Positions 16,451-24,637 of a stretch of DNA of 64,000 nucleotides are shown here, piece by piece; the first letter of the stretch is position 1; each line of letters begins with the position of its first letter. A program made the position numbers and the translations under genes. The stretch is from Sphingomonas naasensis. GTDB lineage: Bacteria; Pseudomonadota; Alphaproteobacteria; Sphingomonadales; Sphingomonadaceae. The notes below the pieces were generated by a model. That model did not search any database. It was given only the letters and a program-made list of their open reading frames with translations, and was not told the origin of the DNA. The DNA lies in NCBI RefSeq assembly GCF_004792695.1, contig NZ_SRXU01000006.1:62001-126000 (forward strand), given 5' to 3'.

Positions 16451-17137
16451 GTGCTGCGCCTCTCGCTCCTCTCGGCAGTCCCGCTGCTGCTGCCGCTCGC
16501 CGCCAATGCCCAGCAGGTCGACAGCCAATTGTGGCTGCAGACCAACGGCACGGTGACGATCGGCGATCGCGAGAAGGTCACGCTGGAGGGGATCGGCCGC
16601 TTCAGCGACCGCGCCGAAGGGTTTTCGCATGCCGAGCTCGGGGCGCTGTTCACGCATACGCTCGAAGGCGGCATCGAGCTGTCGATCGGCTATCGGCACG
16701 TCGAGGACTGGAACCGCGGCGTGGCGCTGCCCAACGAGGAGCGCCTGCGGCAGATGGTGCTGGTGCCGTTCGGCAGCGGCTTTTCAGGCCGGCTGCGGCT
16801 CGAGGAGCGCTTCAACAGCAGCGGCGGCGGAGTCGGTGTGCGGGTGCGTCCACGGCTCGGCTTCGATACGCCGCTCAACGACAAGGGCCTGAAGCTCTTC
16901 GCGACGCAGGAGCATTTCCTCAACCTCAACACCACCGGCTGGGGCCAGCAGGGCGGCTATGAGCGGATGCGCAACGCGGCCGGCCTCTCCTTCGGGCTCG
17001 GCGGCAAGCTGCGCGGCGAGGTCGGCTATCTCAACCAGTATCGCTTCGGCCGCGGCGGCCGCCGCGACCAGATGGATCACGCGGCCACCTCCACGCTGTC
17101 GTTCAACGTCGCCAGCTTCGGCGCCAGCGGCGACTAG
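16451..17137 (+). CDS. DUF2490-type outer-membrane beta-barrel protein
   Basis: 228 residues from GTG 16451, preceded by AAGGA at proper spacing and giving the signal peptide VLRLSLLSAVPLLLPLAANA. The mature part alternates amphipathic strands: VDSQLWLQTNGTVTIGDREK, LSIGYRHVEDW, GRLRLEERFNS, VRVRPRLGFDTPL, GEVGYLNQYRFGR. This is the DUF2490 pattern, a family of predicted small outer-membrane barrels of unknown role. It is flanked on both sides by two paralogous small secreted genes on the opposite strand. Confidence 0.82.
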   Translation: MLRLSLLSAVPLLLPLAANAQQVDSQLWLQTNGTVTIGDREKVTLEGIGRFSDRAEGFSHAELGALFTHTLEGGIELSIGYRHVEDWNRGVALPNEERLRQMVLVPFGSGFSGRLRLEERFNSSGGGVGVRVRPRLGFDTPLNDKGLKLFATQEHFLNLNTTGWGQQGGYERMRNAAGLSFGLGGKLRGEVGYLNQYRFGRGGRRDQMDHAATSTLSFNVASFGASGD

Positions 17138-17535
17138 CCTCCGTCCCGGATGAGCATCACCCTGGGCGCCTTGGTCAGCTTGCTCAGCGTGAGCGTATAG
17201 ACACCGGGTTTCAGCGCGAAGCGGACGATCTTGCGGATCGTCGAGCATTCCGGGCCGTGCCCGTGCCCGACGGAGGTGAGTGAAGCGCGGCCCTTCGGCG
17301 CGACATCGATCCACCCGCCCTGATCGAGCGCGACGCCGTACATTCCCGCCTCCGTAACGGTGAAATCGGTCCTCGACATCGCCGCGTAGCCGCTGATGTC
17401 GAGTGTCGTGGCGTGACCGAGCATCAAGCCGGGGTGCGGCGCGCTGCTGGTCCAACCAGCGAGCGGCGCCGGCAGGTTGGCGTCCATCGCAGTGCAAGGA
17501 GCGGTCTGGGCGAGCAACAGGGCGGCGAGCAGCAT
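17134..17535 (-). CDS. Small secreted protein, paralogue of the gene at 15890-16285
   Basis: 133 residues from ATG 17535, with GAGGAG upstream and the signal peptide MLLAALLLAQTAPCTAMDAN. Shares [23 protein letters not shown] and [20 protein letters not shown] with the other copy in the same order and spacing; the signal peptides and second quarter have diverged, so the duplication is not recent. The stop overlaps the end of the convergent barrel gene. It diverges from priA. Function unknown. Confidence 0.75.
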   Translation of the reverse strand: MLLAALLLAQTAPCTAMDANLPAPLAGWTSSAPHPGLMLGHATTLDISGYAAMSRTDFTVTEAGMYGVALDQGGWIDVAPKGRASLTSVGHGHGPECSTIRKIVRFALKPGVYTLTLSKLTKAPRVMLIRDGG

Positions 17536-17605
17536 CGGGGCGAATCTCCTCGATCGATGCGATACGGGATTCCGTTTCGCGTTCAAAACCCCATATGAGG
17601 GCGGC

Positions 17606-19768
17606 ATGCGCGCCCGCGTCCTCGTCCTTCATCCCGCGCTCGGCCCTCTCGATTATCGCGTGCCGCAAGGCATGGCGGTCGAACCAGGGTCGATCGTCGT
17701 CGCGCCGATCGGGCCGCGCCAATATGCCGGCGTGGTCTGGGAGCCCGAGCGGCTGCCGACCGAGGAGATCGGCGACAATCGCCTGCGCAACCTGCTCGCG
17801 GTCGCCGATGCGCCGCCGATCCCCGAGCCCGTGCGCCGCCTCGTCGAATGGACCGCCGACTATTATCTGAGCCCGCTATCGGCGGTGCTGGCGATGGCGG
17901 TGCGGACCTCGGCGGCGTTCGAGGCCGCGCCGACGATCACCGAATATCGCGCGACCGGGCTGGCCCCCGAGCGCCTCACCCCGCAGCGCGCGCAGGCGCT
18001 CGAGCGGATCGGCGAGCGGCAGGGGCTGGTGCGCGAGCTGGCCACCATCGCCGACGTTTCCGAAGGCGTGATCCGCGGGCTGTGCAAGGTCGGCGCGATC
18101 GAGGCGGTGACCGTCGACACCGACAGCCCCTATCCGCTCCCCGACCCCAATTTCGGCCCGCCCGACCTGAACGCCGAACAGAACGGTGTCGCGAGCATCC
18201 TGCGCCAGTCGGTCGGCGCGGCCAGCTTTCAGCCCTTCCTGCTCGACGGCGTCACCGGATCGGGCAAGACCGAAGTCTATTTCGAGGCGATCGCGGCGGC
18301 GATCGCCGCGGGCAGGCAGACGCTCGTGCTGCTCCCCGAGATCGCGCTCACCGAACCCTTCCTGACGCGCTTCGCCCAGCGTTTCGGCTGTGAGCCGGTG
18401 GCGTGGCATTCGGGGCTGCGCACCTCGCAGCGGCGCCGGGCGTGGCGCGCGATCGCGAGCGGCGAGGCGCTGGTCACCGTCGGCGCGCGCTCGGCGCTGT
18501 TCCTGCCCTATCCCAATCTCGGGCTGATCGTCGTCGACGAGGCGCACGAGACCAGCTTCAAGCAGGAGGAGGGCGTCCACTATCACGCCCGCGACGTCGC
18601 GGTGATGCGCGGCAAGTTCGAGGACTGCCCGGTGATCCTCGCCTCGGCGACGCCGGCGATCGAGACCCGCCACCAGGTCGAGCTCGGCCGCTACGAGGAA
18701 TTGAAGCTGCCCGCCCGGTTCGGCACCGCCGAACTGCCCGATATCGAGCCGATCGACCTGATCAAGGAGCCGCCCGATCGCGGCCGCTGGCTGAGCCCGA
18801 AGCTGATCCTCGCGATCGACGCGGCACTGGCGCGCGGCGAGCAGTCGCTGCTGTTCCTCAATCGCCGCGGCTATGCCCCGCTCACGCTGTGCCGGCATTG
18901 CGGCCACCGCTTCCAATGCCCCAATTGCACCGCGTGGATGGTCGAGCACCGGCTGATCCGCCGGCTCGCCTGCCATCATTGCGGGCACACCGTGCCGACG
19001 CCCGAGATCTGCCCCGAATGCGAGGAGCCGGACAGCCTCGTCGCCTGCGGCCCCGGGGTCGAGCGGATCGCCGACGAGGCGGCGCTGCTCTGGCCCAGCG
19101 CCAGGACCGCGATCGTCACCTCGGACACGCTGTGGTCGCCGGCCAAGGCGGCCGAGTTCGTCCAGCGGATGGAGCATGGCGATATCGACATCGTCATCGG
19201 CACCCAATTGGTCACCAAGGGCTATCATTTTCCCAACCTCACCGTGGTCGGCGTGGTCGATGCCGATCTCGGACTCGACGGCGGCGATCTGCGCGCGGCC
19301 GAGCGCACCTTCCAGCAGATCATGCAGGTCTCCGGACGCGCCGGCCGGGGCGAGAAGCCGGGCCATGTCTTCATCCAGACGCACGCTCCCGAGGCGCAGG
19401 TGATGCAGGCGCTCGTCTCGGGCGACAGCGCCGCCTTCTACGCCGCCGAGACCGAAGCCCGGCGCGACGCCGGCGCGCCGCCCTATGGCCGCTACGCCGC
19501 GATCATCGTGTCGAGCGAGGACAAGGCCGCCGCCGAGGAGACCGCGCGGATGATCGGGCGCACCGCGCCGAAGCATGACGAGATGTCGGTCTATGGCCCC
19601 GCTCCCGCCCCGCTGGCGATGCTGCGCGGCCGCCACCGCTTCCGGCTGCTCGTCCATGCCCGCCGCGCCTTCGCGGTGCAGGAGATGATCCGCGACTGGC
19701 TCGGCGCGCTCGAATGGAGCGCCAGGGTGCGCGTCGCGGTCGACGTCGATCCCTACAGCTTTCTCTGA
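17606..19768 (+). CDS. priA: Primosomal replication helicase PriA
   Basis: 720 residues from ATG 17606, which begins RARVLVLHPALGPLDYRVP, the normal N-terminus of the DNA-binding domain. Helicase motifs: GVTGSGKTEV (Walker A, 215-222), VDEAHETSFKQEE (DEAH at 311-314), ASATPAIE, and later GTQLVTKGYHFPNL and QVSGRAGRG. Between the two helicase halves is the Zn-binding insert with four CxxC pairs (CRHC, CPNC, CHHC, CPEC). PriA restarts collapsed replication forks by loading DnaB. The open frame extends upstream to 17477 without family sequence. Confidence 0.96.
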   Translation: MRARVLVLHPALGPLDYRVPQGMAVEPGSIVVAPIGPRQYAGVVWEPERLPTEEIGDNRLRNLLAVADAPPIPEPVRRLVEWTADYYLSPLSAVLAMAVRTSAAFEAAPTITEYRATGLAPERLTPQRAQALERIGERQGLVRELATIADVSEGVIRGLCKVGAIEAVTVDTDSPYPLPDPNFGPPDLNAEQNGVASILRQSVGAASFQPFLLDGVTGSGKTEVYFEAIAAAIAAGRQTLVLLPEIALTEPFLTRFAQRFGCEPVAWHSGLRTSQRRRAWRAIASGEALVTVGARSALFLPYPNLGLIVVDEAHETSFKQEEGVHYHARDVAVMRGKFEDCPVILASATPAIETRHQVELGRYEELKLPARFGTAELPDIEPIDLIKEPPDRGRWLSPKLILAIDAALARGEQSLLFLNRRGYAPLTLCRHCGHRFQCPNCTAWMVEHRLIRRLACHHCGHTVPTPEICPECEEPDSLVACGPGVERIADEAALLWPSARTAIVTSDTLWSPAKAAEFVQRMEHGDIDIVIGTQLVTKGYHFPNLTVVGVVDADLGLDGGDLRAAERTFQQIMQVSGRAGRGEKPGHVFIQTHAPEAQVMQALVSGDSAAFYAAETEARRDAGAPPYGRYAAIIVSSEDKAAAEETARMIGRTAPKHDEMSVYGPAPAPLAMLRGRHRFRLLVHARRAFAVQEMIRDWLGALEWSARVRVAVDVDPYSFL

Positions 19769-19847
19769 GCGAGAGCCGTCGCAGACGACGCCGCTTGCTG
19801 CTCCGCGGCCAGCTTTATAGGATGACGCGATTCGGGGGAAAAAATCG

Positions 19848-21383
19848 ATGCTTCGCAAATTGTTGCTTGCCGCCACGCTTCTGGTGGCGCCTGCGCTCGC
19901 GCGCGCCGAATGGCATGAGGCGAGCTCGAGGCATTTCGTGGTCTATGCCGATGAGGATCCGGCGGAGCTGAAGGCCTATATCGAACGACTCGAACGATTC
20001 GATCAGACGCTGCGATTCATCACCGGGACACCGGACAAGCCGCTCAGTCCGCATCTGCGCGTCCAGGTCTATGTGGTGGAAAATGTCAGGGAGATCGAAA
20101 GCCTTTACGGCGGCCGCGGTCCCGCGGGCTTCTTCAAGGCCCAGGCGTCGGGCCCGGTCGCGTTCGTGCCCCGCGACAGCGGCGAAGGCCCGCTCGACGC
20201 GCAGACGATCCTGCAGCACGAATATGGCCATAGCTTTATGTTCGCCACCTGGCCGAGCGTGGTGTTCCCCAAATGGTTCGTCGAGGGATTCGCCGAGTTC
20301 GTCGGCACCGCCTTCTTCCGCAAGGACGGCACGCTGATCATCGGCAAGGCGCCGGAATATCGCGCCTATGGCATATCGCGCACGTCGACGATGCCGGCGC
20401 AGCGGATGCTTCAGCTGGATCCGAAAGACCGGGACATCGATACCCAGACGCTCTACGGCCGCGGCTGGCTGCTGACGCATTACTCGCTGCTCGGCGGTCA
20501 CGCCGCCGAGCTGATCGCCTATATTCAGGCGGTGAATGCCGGCAAGTCGATCGACGAAGCCAATCGCGCCTTCGGCAATTTGAGCCAGCTCGATTCGAAG
20601 CTCAACGCCTATGGCAGGCGCCAGACGCTCGACACGATCTCAGTACTGCCGGACAAGGTGAAGACCGGTCCGGTCGCCCTGCGCAAGTTGACCCCGGGTG
20701 AGGCCGCGACGATGAAGGCGCGCATCTATTCCCAGCGCGGCGTCGATGCCGAACGCGCGCCGATGGTCGCGGATTGGGCACGCAAGGCGGCAGCCGCCTA
20801 TCCCAATGACGCCCCCGCCCAGAACGAGCTCGCCGAGGCCGAGTTCGACGCGAAGAACTATGCCGCCGCCGAAGCGGCGGCCGATCGCGCGCTCGCGGTC
20901 GAGCCCGATTCCGTCCACGCGCTGCTGTACAAGGGCATGGCGCAGATGGAGATCGCCAAGGCCGCCAAGGTCACGGATGGCGCCAAATGGAAATCGATCC
21001 GGAACTGGTTCGTCAAAGCCAACAAGCTCGACACCGAATATTCCCAGCCGCTCATCCTCTATTATGAGAGCTTCGCAGCGGCGGGACAGGCGCCGACCAA
21101 ATCCGCGATGGACGGCGTGATCGGCGCCTATGTCTATGCTCCTTATGACGATGATTTGCGGATGATGGCCGGCCGGGTGCTTCTGGAGCAGGGCAATCTG
21201 CCCGCGGCCCGCATCGCGTTCGAGAAAATCGCCTATGGCCCGCATCAGAGCGAGGACAATGTCGCGCTCAGGATCATCAAGGCGCTCGACGCGGACGGAA
21301 AGGATGCCGCGCTGAAGGCCCTGACCGCCGCCGAGGCCGAGGCGAAAAAGAAAGAGAAGGACGGGAAGAAGAAAGGCGGCTGA
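19848..21383 (+). CDS. Secreted HExxH metallopeptidase-like protein with TPR repeats
   Basis: 511 residues. Signal peptide MLRKLLLAATLLVAPALARA, then a peptidase-MA-like domain: HEASSRHFVVYADEDPAE, and the zinc motif HEYGH at 124-128 (LQHEYGHSF) followed by PKWFVEGFAEFVGTAF, where a Glu would be the third ligand. The second half is helical with TPR-like units (AYPNDAPAQNELAEAEFDAK, YAAAEAAADRALAVEPDSVH) and ends in a Lys-rich tail. It is probably a periplasmic gluzincin or a structural protein with that fold. It lies 94 bp before a trypsin-like protease gene in the same direction. Substrate unknown. Confidence 0.75.
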   Translation: MLRKLLLAATLLVAPALARAEWHEASSRHFVVYADEDPAELKAYIERLERFDQTLRFITGTPDKPLSPHLRVQVYVVENVREIESLYGGRGPAGFFKAQASGPVAFVPRDSGEGPLDAQTILQHEYGHSFMFATWPSVVFPKWFVEGFAEFVGTAFFRKDGTLIIGKAPEYRAYGISRTSTMPAQRMLQLDPKDRDIDTQTLYGRGWLLTHYSLLGGHAAELIAYIQAVNAGKSIDEANRAFGNLSQLDSKLNAYGRRQTLDTISVLPDKVKTGPVALRKLTPGEAATMKARIYSQRGVDAERAPMVADWARKAAAAYPNDAPAQNELAEAEFDAKNYAAAEAAADRALAVEPDSVHALLYKGMAQMEIAKAAKVTDGAKWKSIRNWFVKANKLDTEYSQPLILYYESFAAAGQAPTKSAMDGVIGAYVYAPYDDDLRMMAGRVLLEQGNLPAARIAFEKIAYGPHQSEDNVALRIIKALDADGKDAALKALTAAEAEAKKKEKDGKKKGG

Positions 21384-21477
21384 CGGCGCCGCGCACCGGG
21401 GCCGTGGCGGTCCTCGGCGCTTGAACCGTCGCCGCTTTTGCCCGAAAGCGCGACGCAGAACGAAAGGTTGCGGGTCG

Positions 21478-23019
21478 ATGGTGCGGCGCTTGCTGATGAT
21501 GGTCGTGCTGGCGCTGACGTGCATCGGCCCGGCACGCGCCGACGATATCTCGGCCTCCGCGCGCGGCGTGGTCCGCATCGTCACCATCGCCGTGGTCGAC
21601 GACGAGGTGGTCGGCTTCGGCCATGGCAGCGGCTTCGCGGTGGCGCCCAACCGCATCGTCACCAACGCGCATGTCGTCGAGCTGGCCGATCGCTATCCCG
21701 GCAATGTCGTCATCGGAGTCGTCCCTTCGGAAGGCGACAAGTCGTGGCAGGGCAAGCTGATCGCGATCGACCAGCAGCGCGATCTGGCGCTGATCGAGTT
21801 CAGCGGCGTCCGCCTGCCCCCGCTCACGCTCTACACCGGCGCCCCGGGCGACGGCGAGAGCCTGATCGCGCTCGGCTATCCCGGCAATGTCGATCTCGCC
21901 ACGGTCCGCTCGGCGGCGGATTTCATCAAGCCGCTGTCGCCGGTCCGCTCGCAGGGCGGCTTCGCCGGCAACCGCATGCTGGAGGGCACCAACGTGCTGC
22001 TCCACACCGCCAACATCGCGCGCGGCAATTCGGGCGGCCCGCTGCTCGATCGCTGCGGACGCGTGCTCGGGGTCAACTCGGCGATCACCCGCGCCGACGA
22101 AGGCGATTCGACCTTCGCCTTCGCGATCGCGGGGAACGAGCTGGCGGCGTTCCTGCAGGGCGCGAAGCAGCCCTTCGCCACGGTCAATGTGCCGTGCACC
22201 AGCGTCGAGGAGCAATTGGCGCTCGAGCGCAACGCCGACGAGAAGGCGCGCTTCGACGCCGACGAGCGCGCGCGCGCCGATGCCGCGAAGAGCGCCGGCG
22301 AGCGCGCCGACGCGATCGCGCAGGCGCGTGCACGCAATGTGGTGAGCCGCGAGAACCATATGGCGGGCGCCGCGGTGCTGCTCGTCTTCGGCGCGCTCGC
22401 GCTCGGCGCCGCGGGGCTGCTGCTCTCGCGCGATCGCCGGCGCGAGGCGATCTGGCTGGCGGCCGGCGGCGGCGTGCTGATGCTCGGCGCGGTCGTGCTG
22501 TTCCTGACCCGCCCCGATTTCGACGAATCGCGCATTCTTCCCGTGCCCAAGGCAAGCGCCGGCGCGGCGCTCCCGGCGCCGGCCGCGCTCGGGCGGATGA
22601 GCTGCACGATCGTGCCGGAACGCAGCCGCGTCACGGTCAGCCAGACCGAGACGGTCGATCTCGACGTCGGCGCCGATGGCTGCATCAACGGCCGCACCCA
22701 ATATGCCGAATCGGGCGCGACGTGGCAGCGGATCCTCGTCCCCGATCAGGATCAGACGGTCTCGGTGACGGTCTGGGATCCGGCGAACCGCATCTACACC
22801 AACACGCGCTATCTGCTGACCTCGGCGCAGATGGAGAAGGCACGCCAGCTCCGCGCGAGCGTCCCGCTCAAATCCTGCTCGGCGGATCAGGCGGCGCGCG
22901 CCAGCCTCGCCACCCAGCAACAGGCGCTGCGCGCGGCGCTGCCTTCGGTCTATAACGAGAAGCTCGTCTATAGCTGCAGCCCCGGGGCGTCGGGCCCGCC
23001 CGCCGCGACGCCCAAATAG
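21478..23019 (+). CDS. Membrane-anchored trypsin-like serine protease
   Basis: 513 residues from ATG 21478 (signal peptide MVRRLLMMVVLALTCIGPAR). The S1/HtrA-like domain has His65 in IVTNAHVVEL, Asp102 in QQRDLALIEF and Ser185 in ARGNSGGPLL. There is no PDZ domain. A charged coiled segment (EEQLALERNADEKARFDADE) is followed by two hydrophobic helices around 296-316 and 322-341, then a second extracytoplasmic domain containing SCTIVPERSRVTVSQ and several Cys. So it looks like a periplasmic protease with a double-pass anchor and a C-terminal sensor-like part. Probably co-transcribed with the HExxH gene upstream. Confidence 0.8.
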   Translation: MVRRLLMMVVLALTCIGPARADDISASARGVVRIVTIAVVDDEVVGFGHGSGFAVAPNRIVTNAHVVELADRYPGNVVIGVVPSEGDKSWQGKLIAIDQQRDLALIEFSGVRLPPLTLYTGAPGDGESLIALGYPGNVDLATVRSAADFIKPLSPVRSQGGFAGNRMLEGTNVLLHTANIARGNSGGPLLDRCGRVLGVNSAITRADEGDSTFAFAIAGNELAAFLQGAKQPFATVNVPCTSVEEQLALERNADEKARFDADERARADAAKSAGERADAIAQARARNVVSRENHMAGAAVLLVFGALALGAAGLLLSRDRRREAIWLAAGGGVLMLGAVVLFLTRPDFDESRILPVPKASAGAALPAPAALGRMSCTIVPERSRVTVSQTETVDLDVGADGCINGRTQYAESGATWQRILVPDQDQTVSVTVWDPANRIYTNTRYLLTSAQMEKARQLRASVPLKSCSADQAARASLATQQQALRAALPSVYNEKLVYSCSPGASGPPAATPK

Positions 23020-23020
23020 C

Positions 23021-23488
23021 TCAGCCGCGATCGACCCGTGCGGCGAAGCAGCCGCGCTTGGCGTTGTGGATGTGGAGAAAGGCGACCGCCGGATCCGCCA
23101 GCATCGCTTCGATCGCCGGCTTGATCGCATTTCCTTCGACCACGTCGGCGTTTGTCATCATTTTGTAGCAATCGAACGCCCTGACGGACAGCAACCGAGT
23201 CGCAAGCTGCTCCGGTATCTCGTCGGTATAGAGTGCTGGCGTCTCGGCCCCTTCGCGCACGAAGATCGCGTGGCACGAGCGATAGGGCCCCGGCGCGGGG
23301 AGGTGCTCGTAGTTGAGCAGGAGCAGCGTCTCGCCCGGCTCGGCATCCTCGAGCGTGACACGGCAGGGAAAGCCCGGCTTGCTGTCGGCGGTCATCCGCA
23401 CGACTTGCTCCGCGGCGAGCGCATCGTCCGACATTCCGTAGAAGCGGCGGAACGGGGCGGGATCCAGCCCGGCGATGACGAACCTCAT
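23021..23488 (-). CDS. DUF1203 family protein
   Basis: 155 residues from the ATG at 23488, which overlaps the ada stop as ATGA. The sequence MRFVIAGLDPAPFRRFYGMS, FPCRVTLEDAEPGETLLLLN then YEHLPAPGPYRSCHAIFVRE, and CYKMMTNADVVEGNAI match the DUF1203 pattern, cytoplasmic proteins of unknown function. Translational coupling to ada suggests, but does not prove, a link with alkylation damage. Confidence 0.82.
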   Translation of the reverse strand: MRFVIAGLDPAPFRRFYGMSDDALAAEQVVRMTADSKPGFPCRVTLEDAEPGETLLLLNYEHLPAPGPYRSCHAIFVREGAETPALYTDEIPEQLATRLLSVRAFDCYKMMTNADVVEGNAIKPAIEAMLADPAVAFLHIHNAKRGCFAARVDRG

Positions 23489-24525
23489 TCCCCCGCGCCC
23501 TCGCGCTTGCGCAGCACGCGCTTGCGATCGACGCCATAGGCATAGCCGCCCATGCTGCCATCGGCCCGCTGCGCGCGGTGGCACGGGATCAGCACCGCGA
23601 CGTGATTGGCGCCGCACGCCGTCCCCGCCGCGCGCACCGCGCGCGGATTGCCGGCCTCGGCGGCGAGTTGGGCATAGCTGCGCGTCTCGCCCGCCGGGAT
23701 CGCCCGCAGCGCCTGCCACACCGCCTCCTGAAAGGCGGTCCCCTGCACGTCGAGCGGCAGGTCGGTGTCGCGCCCCGGCGTCTCGACCTCGCGCACCACG
23801 CGTGCGGCGAGTTCGCTCAGCGCGGCGCCGCCCGGCTGGATCTCGGCGGCGGGGAAGCGCCGTGCCAGCGCGAGCGAATCCTCGTCGAAGGCGACGCGGC
23901 ACAGCCCCTTATCGGTCGCCGCGATCAGCAGCGGCCCGAGGCTGGTCCCGGCGATCGTCCAGCGGATCGTCACGCCCGCCCCGCCGCGCTTCCACACGCT
24001 CGGGGTCATGCCGAGCCGCGCATTGGCGGTCTCGTAGAACCGGCTCGGCGCGGCATAGCCGGCCTCGTAGATCGCGTCGGTCACGCGTTCCTCCTCGGTC
24101 AGCGCGGCGGCGGCGCGGCGGGCGCGCAGCCCCCGGGCATAGGCGGCCGGGGTGACCCCGGTCGCGCGCTTGAACAGCCGCTGGAAATGGTGCGGCGCAT
24201 AGCCGACCCGGCCGGCGAGTTCCTCCAGCCCGATCGGCTCCTCGGCCGCCTCGATCAGCGCCACCGCCTCGGCCACCGCGATGCGATCGCGGCCGACTTC
24301 ATCCGGCTTGCAGCGCAGACAGGCGCGGAAGCCCGCCGAGCGCGCCGCATCGGCGTCGCCGAAGAAAAGCACATGCTCGCGCTTCGGCCGCCGCGCCGGG
24401 CAGGTCGGCTTGCAATAGATCCCCGTGGTGGTCACGGCGACGATGAAGCGGCCGTCATAGGCGCGGTCGCGCGCGTCGAACGCCGCCCAGGCGGTTTCGT
24501 CGCTGATGGTCGGTTGCTTGCTCAT
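23485..24525 (-). CDS. ada: Bifunctional Ada: methylated-DNA repair methyltransferase and AraC-type regulator
   Basis: 346 residues from ATG 24525. The N-terminal Ada zinc domain has Cys38, Cys42, Cys69 and Cys72 (IYCKPTCPARRPKREHVLFF, FRACLRCKPDE), the site that takes methyl groups from phosphotriesters. An AraC HTH domain follows (EELAGRVGYAPHHFQRLFKR). The C-terminal methyltransferase domain has the active Cys315 in LIPCHRAQRADGSMGGYAYG. Methylated Ada activates its own operon. Here the last residue after PCHR is Ala rather than the usual Val, a mild variant. It is the first gene of a two-gene operon with the DUF1203 protein. Confidence 0.95.
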   Translation of the reverse strand: MSKQPTISDETAWAAFDARDRAYDGRFIVAVTTTGIYCKPTCPARRPKREHVLFFGDADAARSAGFRACLRCKPDEVGRDRIAVAEAVALIEAAEEPIGLEELAGRVGYAPHHFQRLFKRATGVTPAAYARGLRARRAAAALTEEERVTDAIYEAGYAAPSRFYETANARLGMTPSVWKRGGAGVTIRWTIAGTSLGPLLIAATDKGLCRVAFDEDSLALARRFPAAEIQPGGAALSELAARVVREVETPGRDTDLPLDVQGTAFQEAVWQALRAIPAGETRSYAQLAAEAGNPRAVRAAGTACGANHVAVLIPCHRAQRADGSMGGYAYGVDRKRVLRKREGAGE

Positions 24526-24637
24526 GCCACCGATATAGGCCGCGACGATGTGCGCCACATCCCGCGGCTTGCGCTCAAAGCGAAACCCCGGCACCGGTAG
24601 CGCTAACAGCGCCGGATACGGGCGCAAGGGAGAGGCA

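Noticed and set aside
15890..17535. Homogentisate 1,2-dioxygenase as the name for the two small secreted proteins
   Set aside because: They are only about 130 residues, carry signal peptides and show no cupin iron-binding motif; such a name would be inherited misannotation.
17876..19876. 666-residue open frame antisense to priA
   Set aside because: Shadow of priA with biased composition and no recognisable domain.
21277..23130. 617-residue open frame antisense to the trypsin-like protease gene
   Set aside because: The sense strand has a full catalytic triad and signal peptide; the antisense frame is typical high-GC noise.
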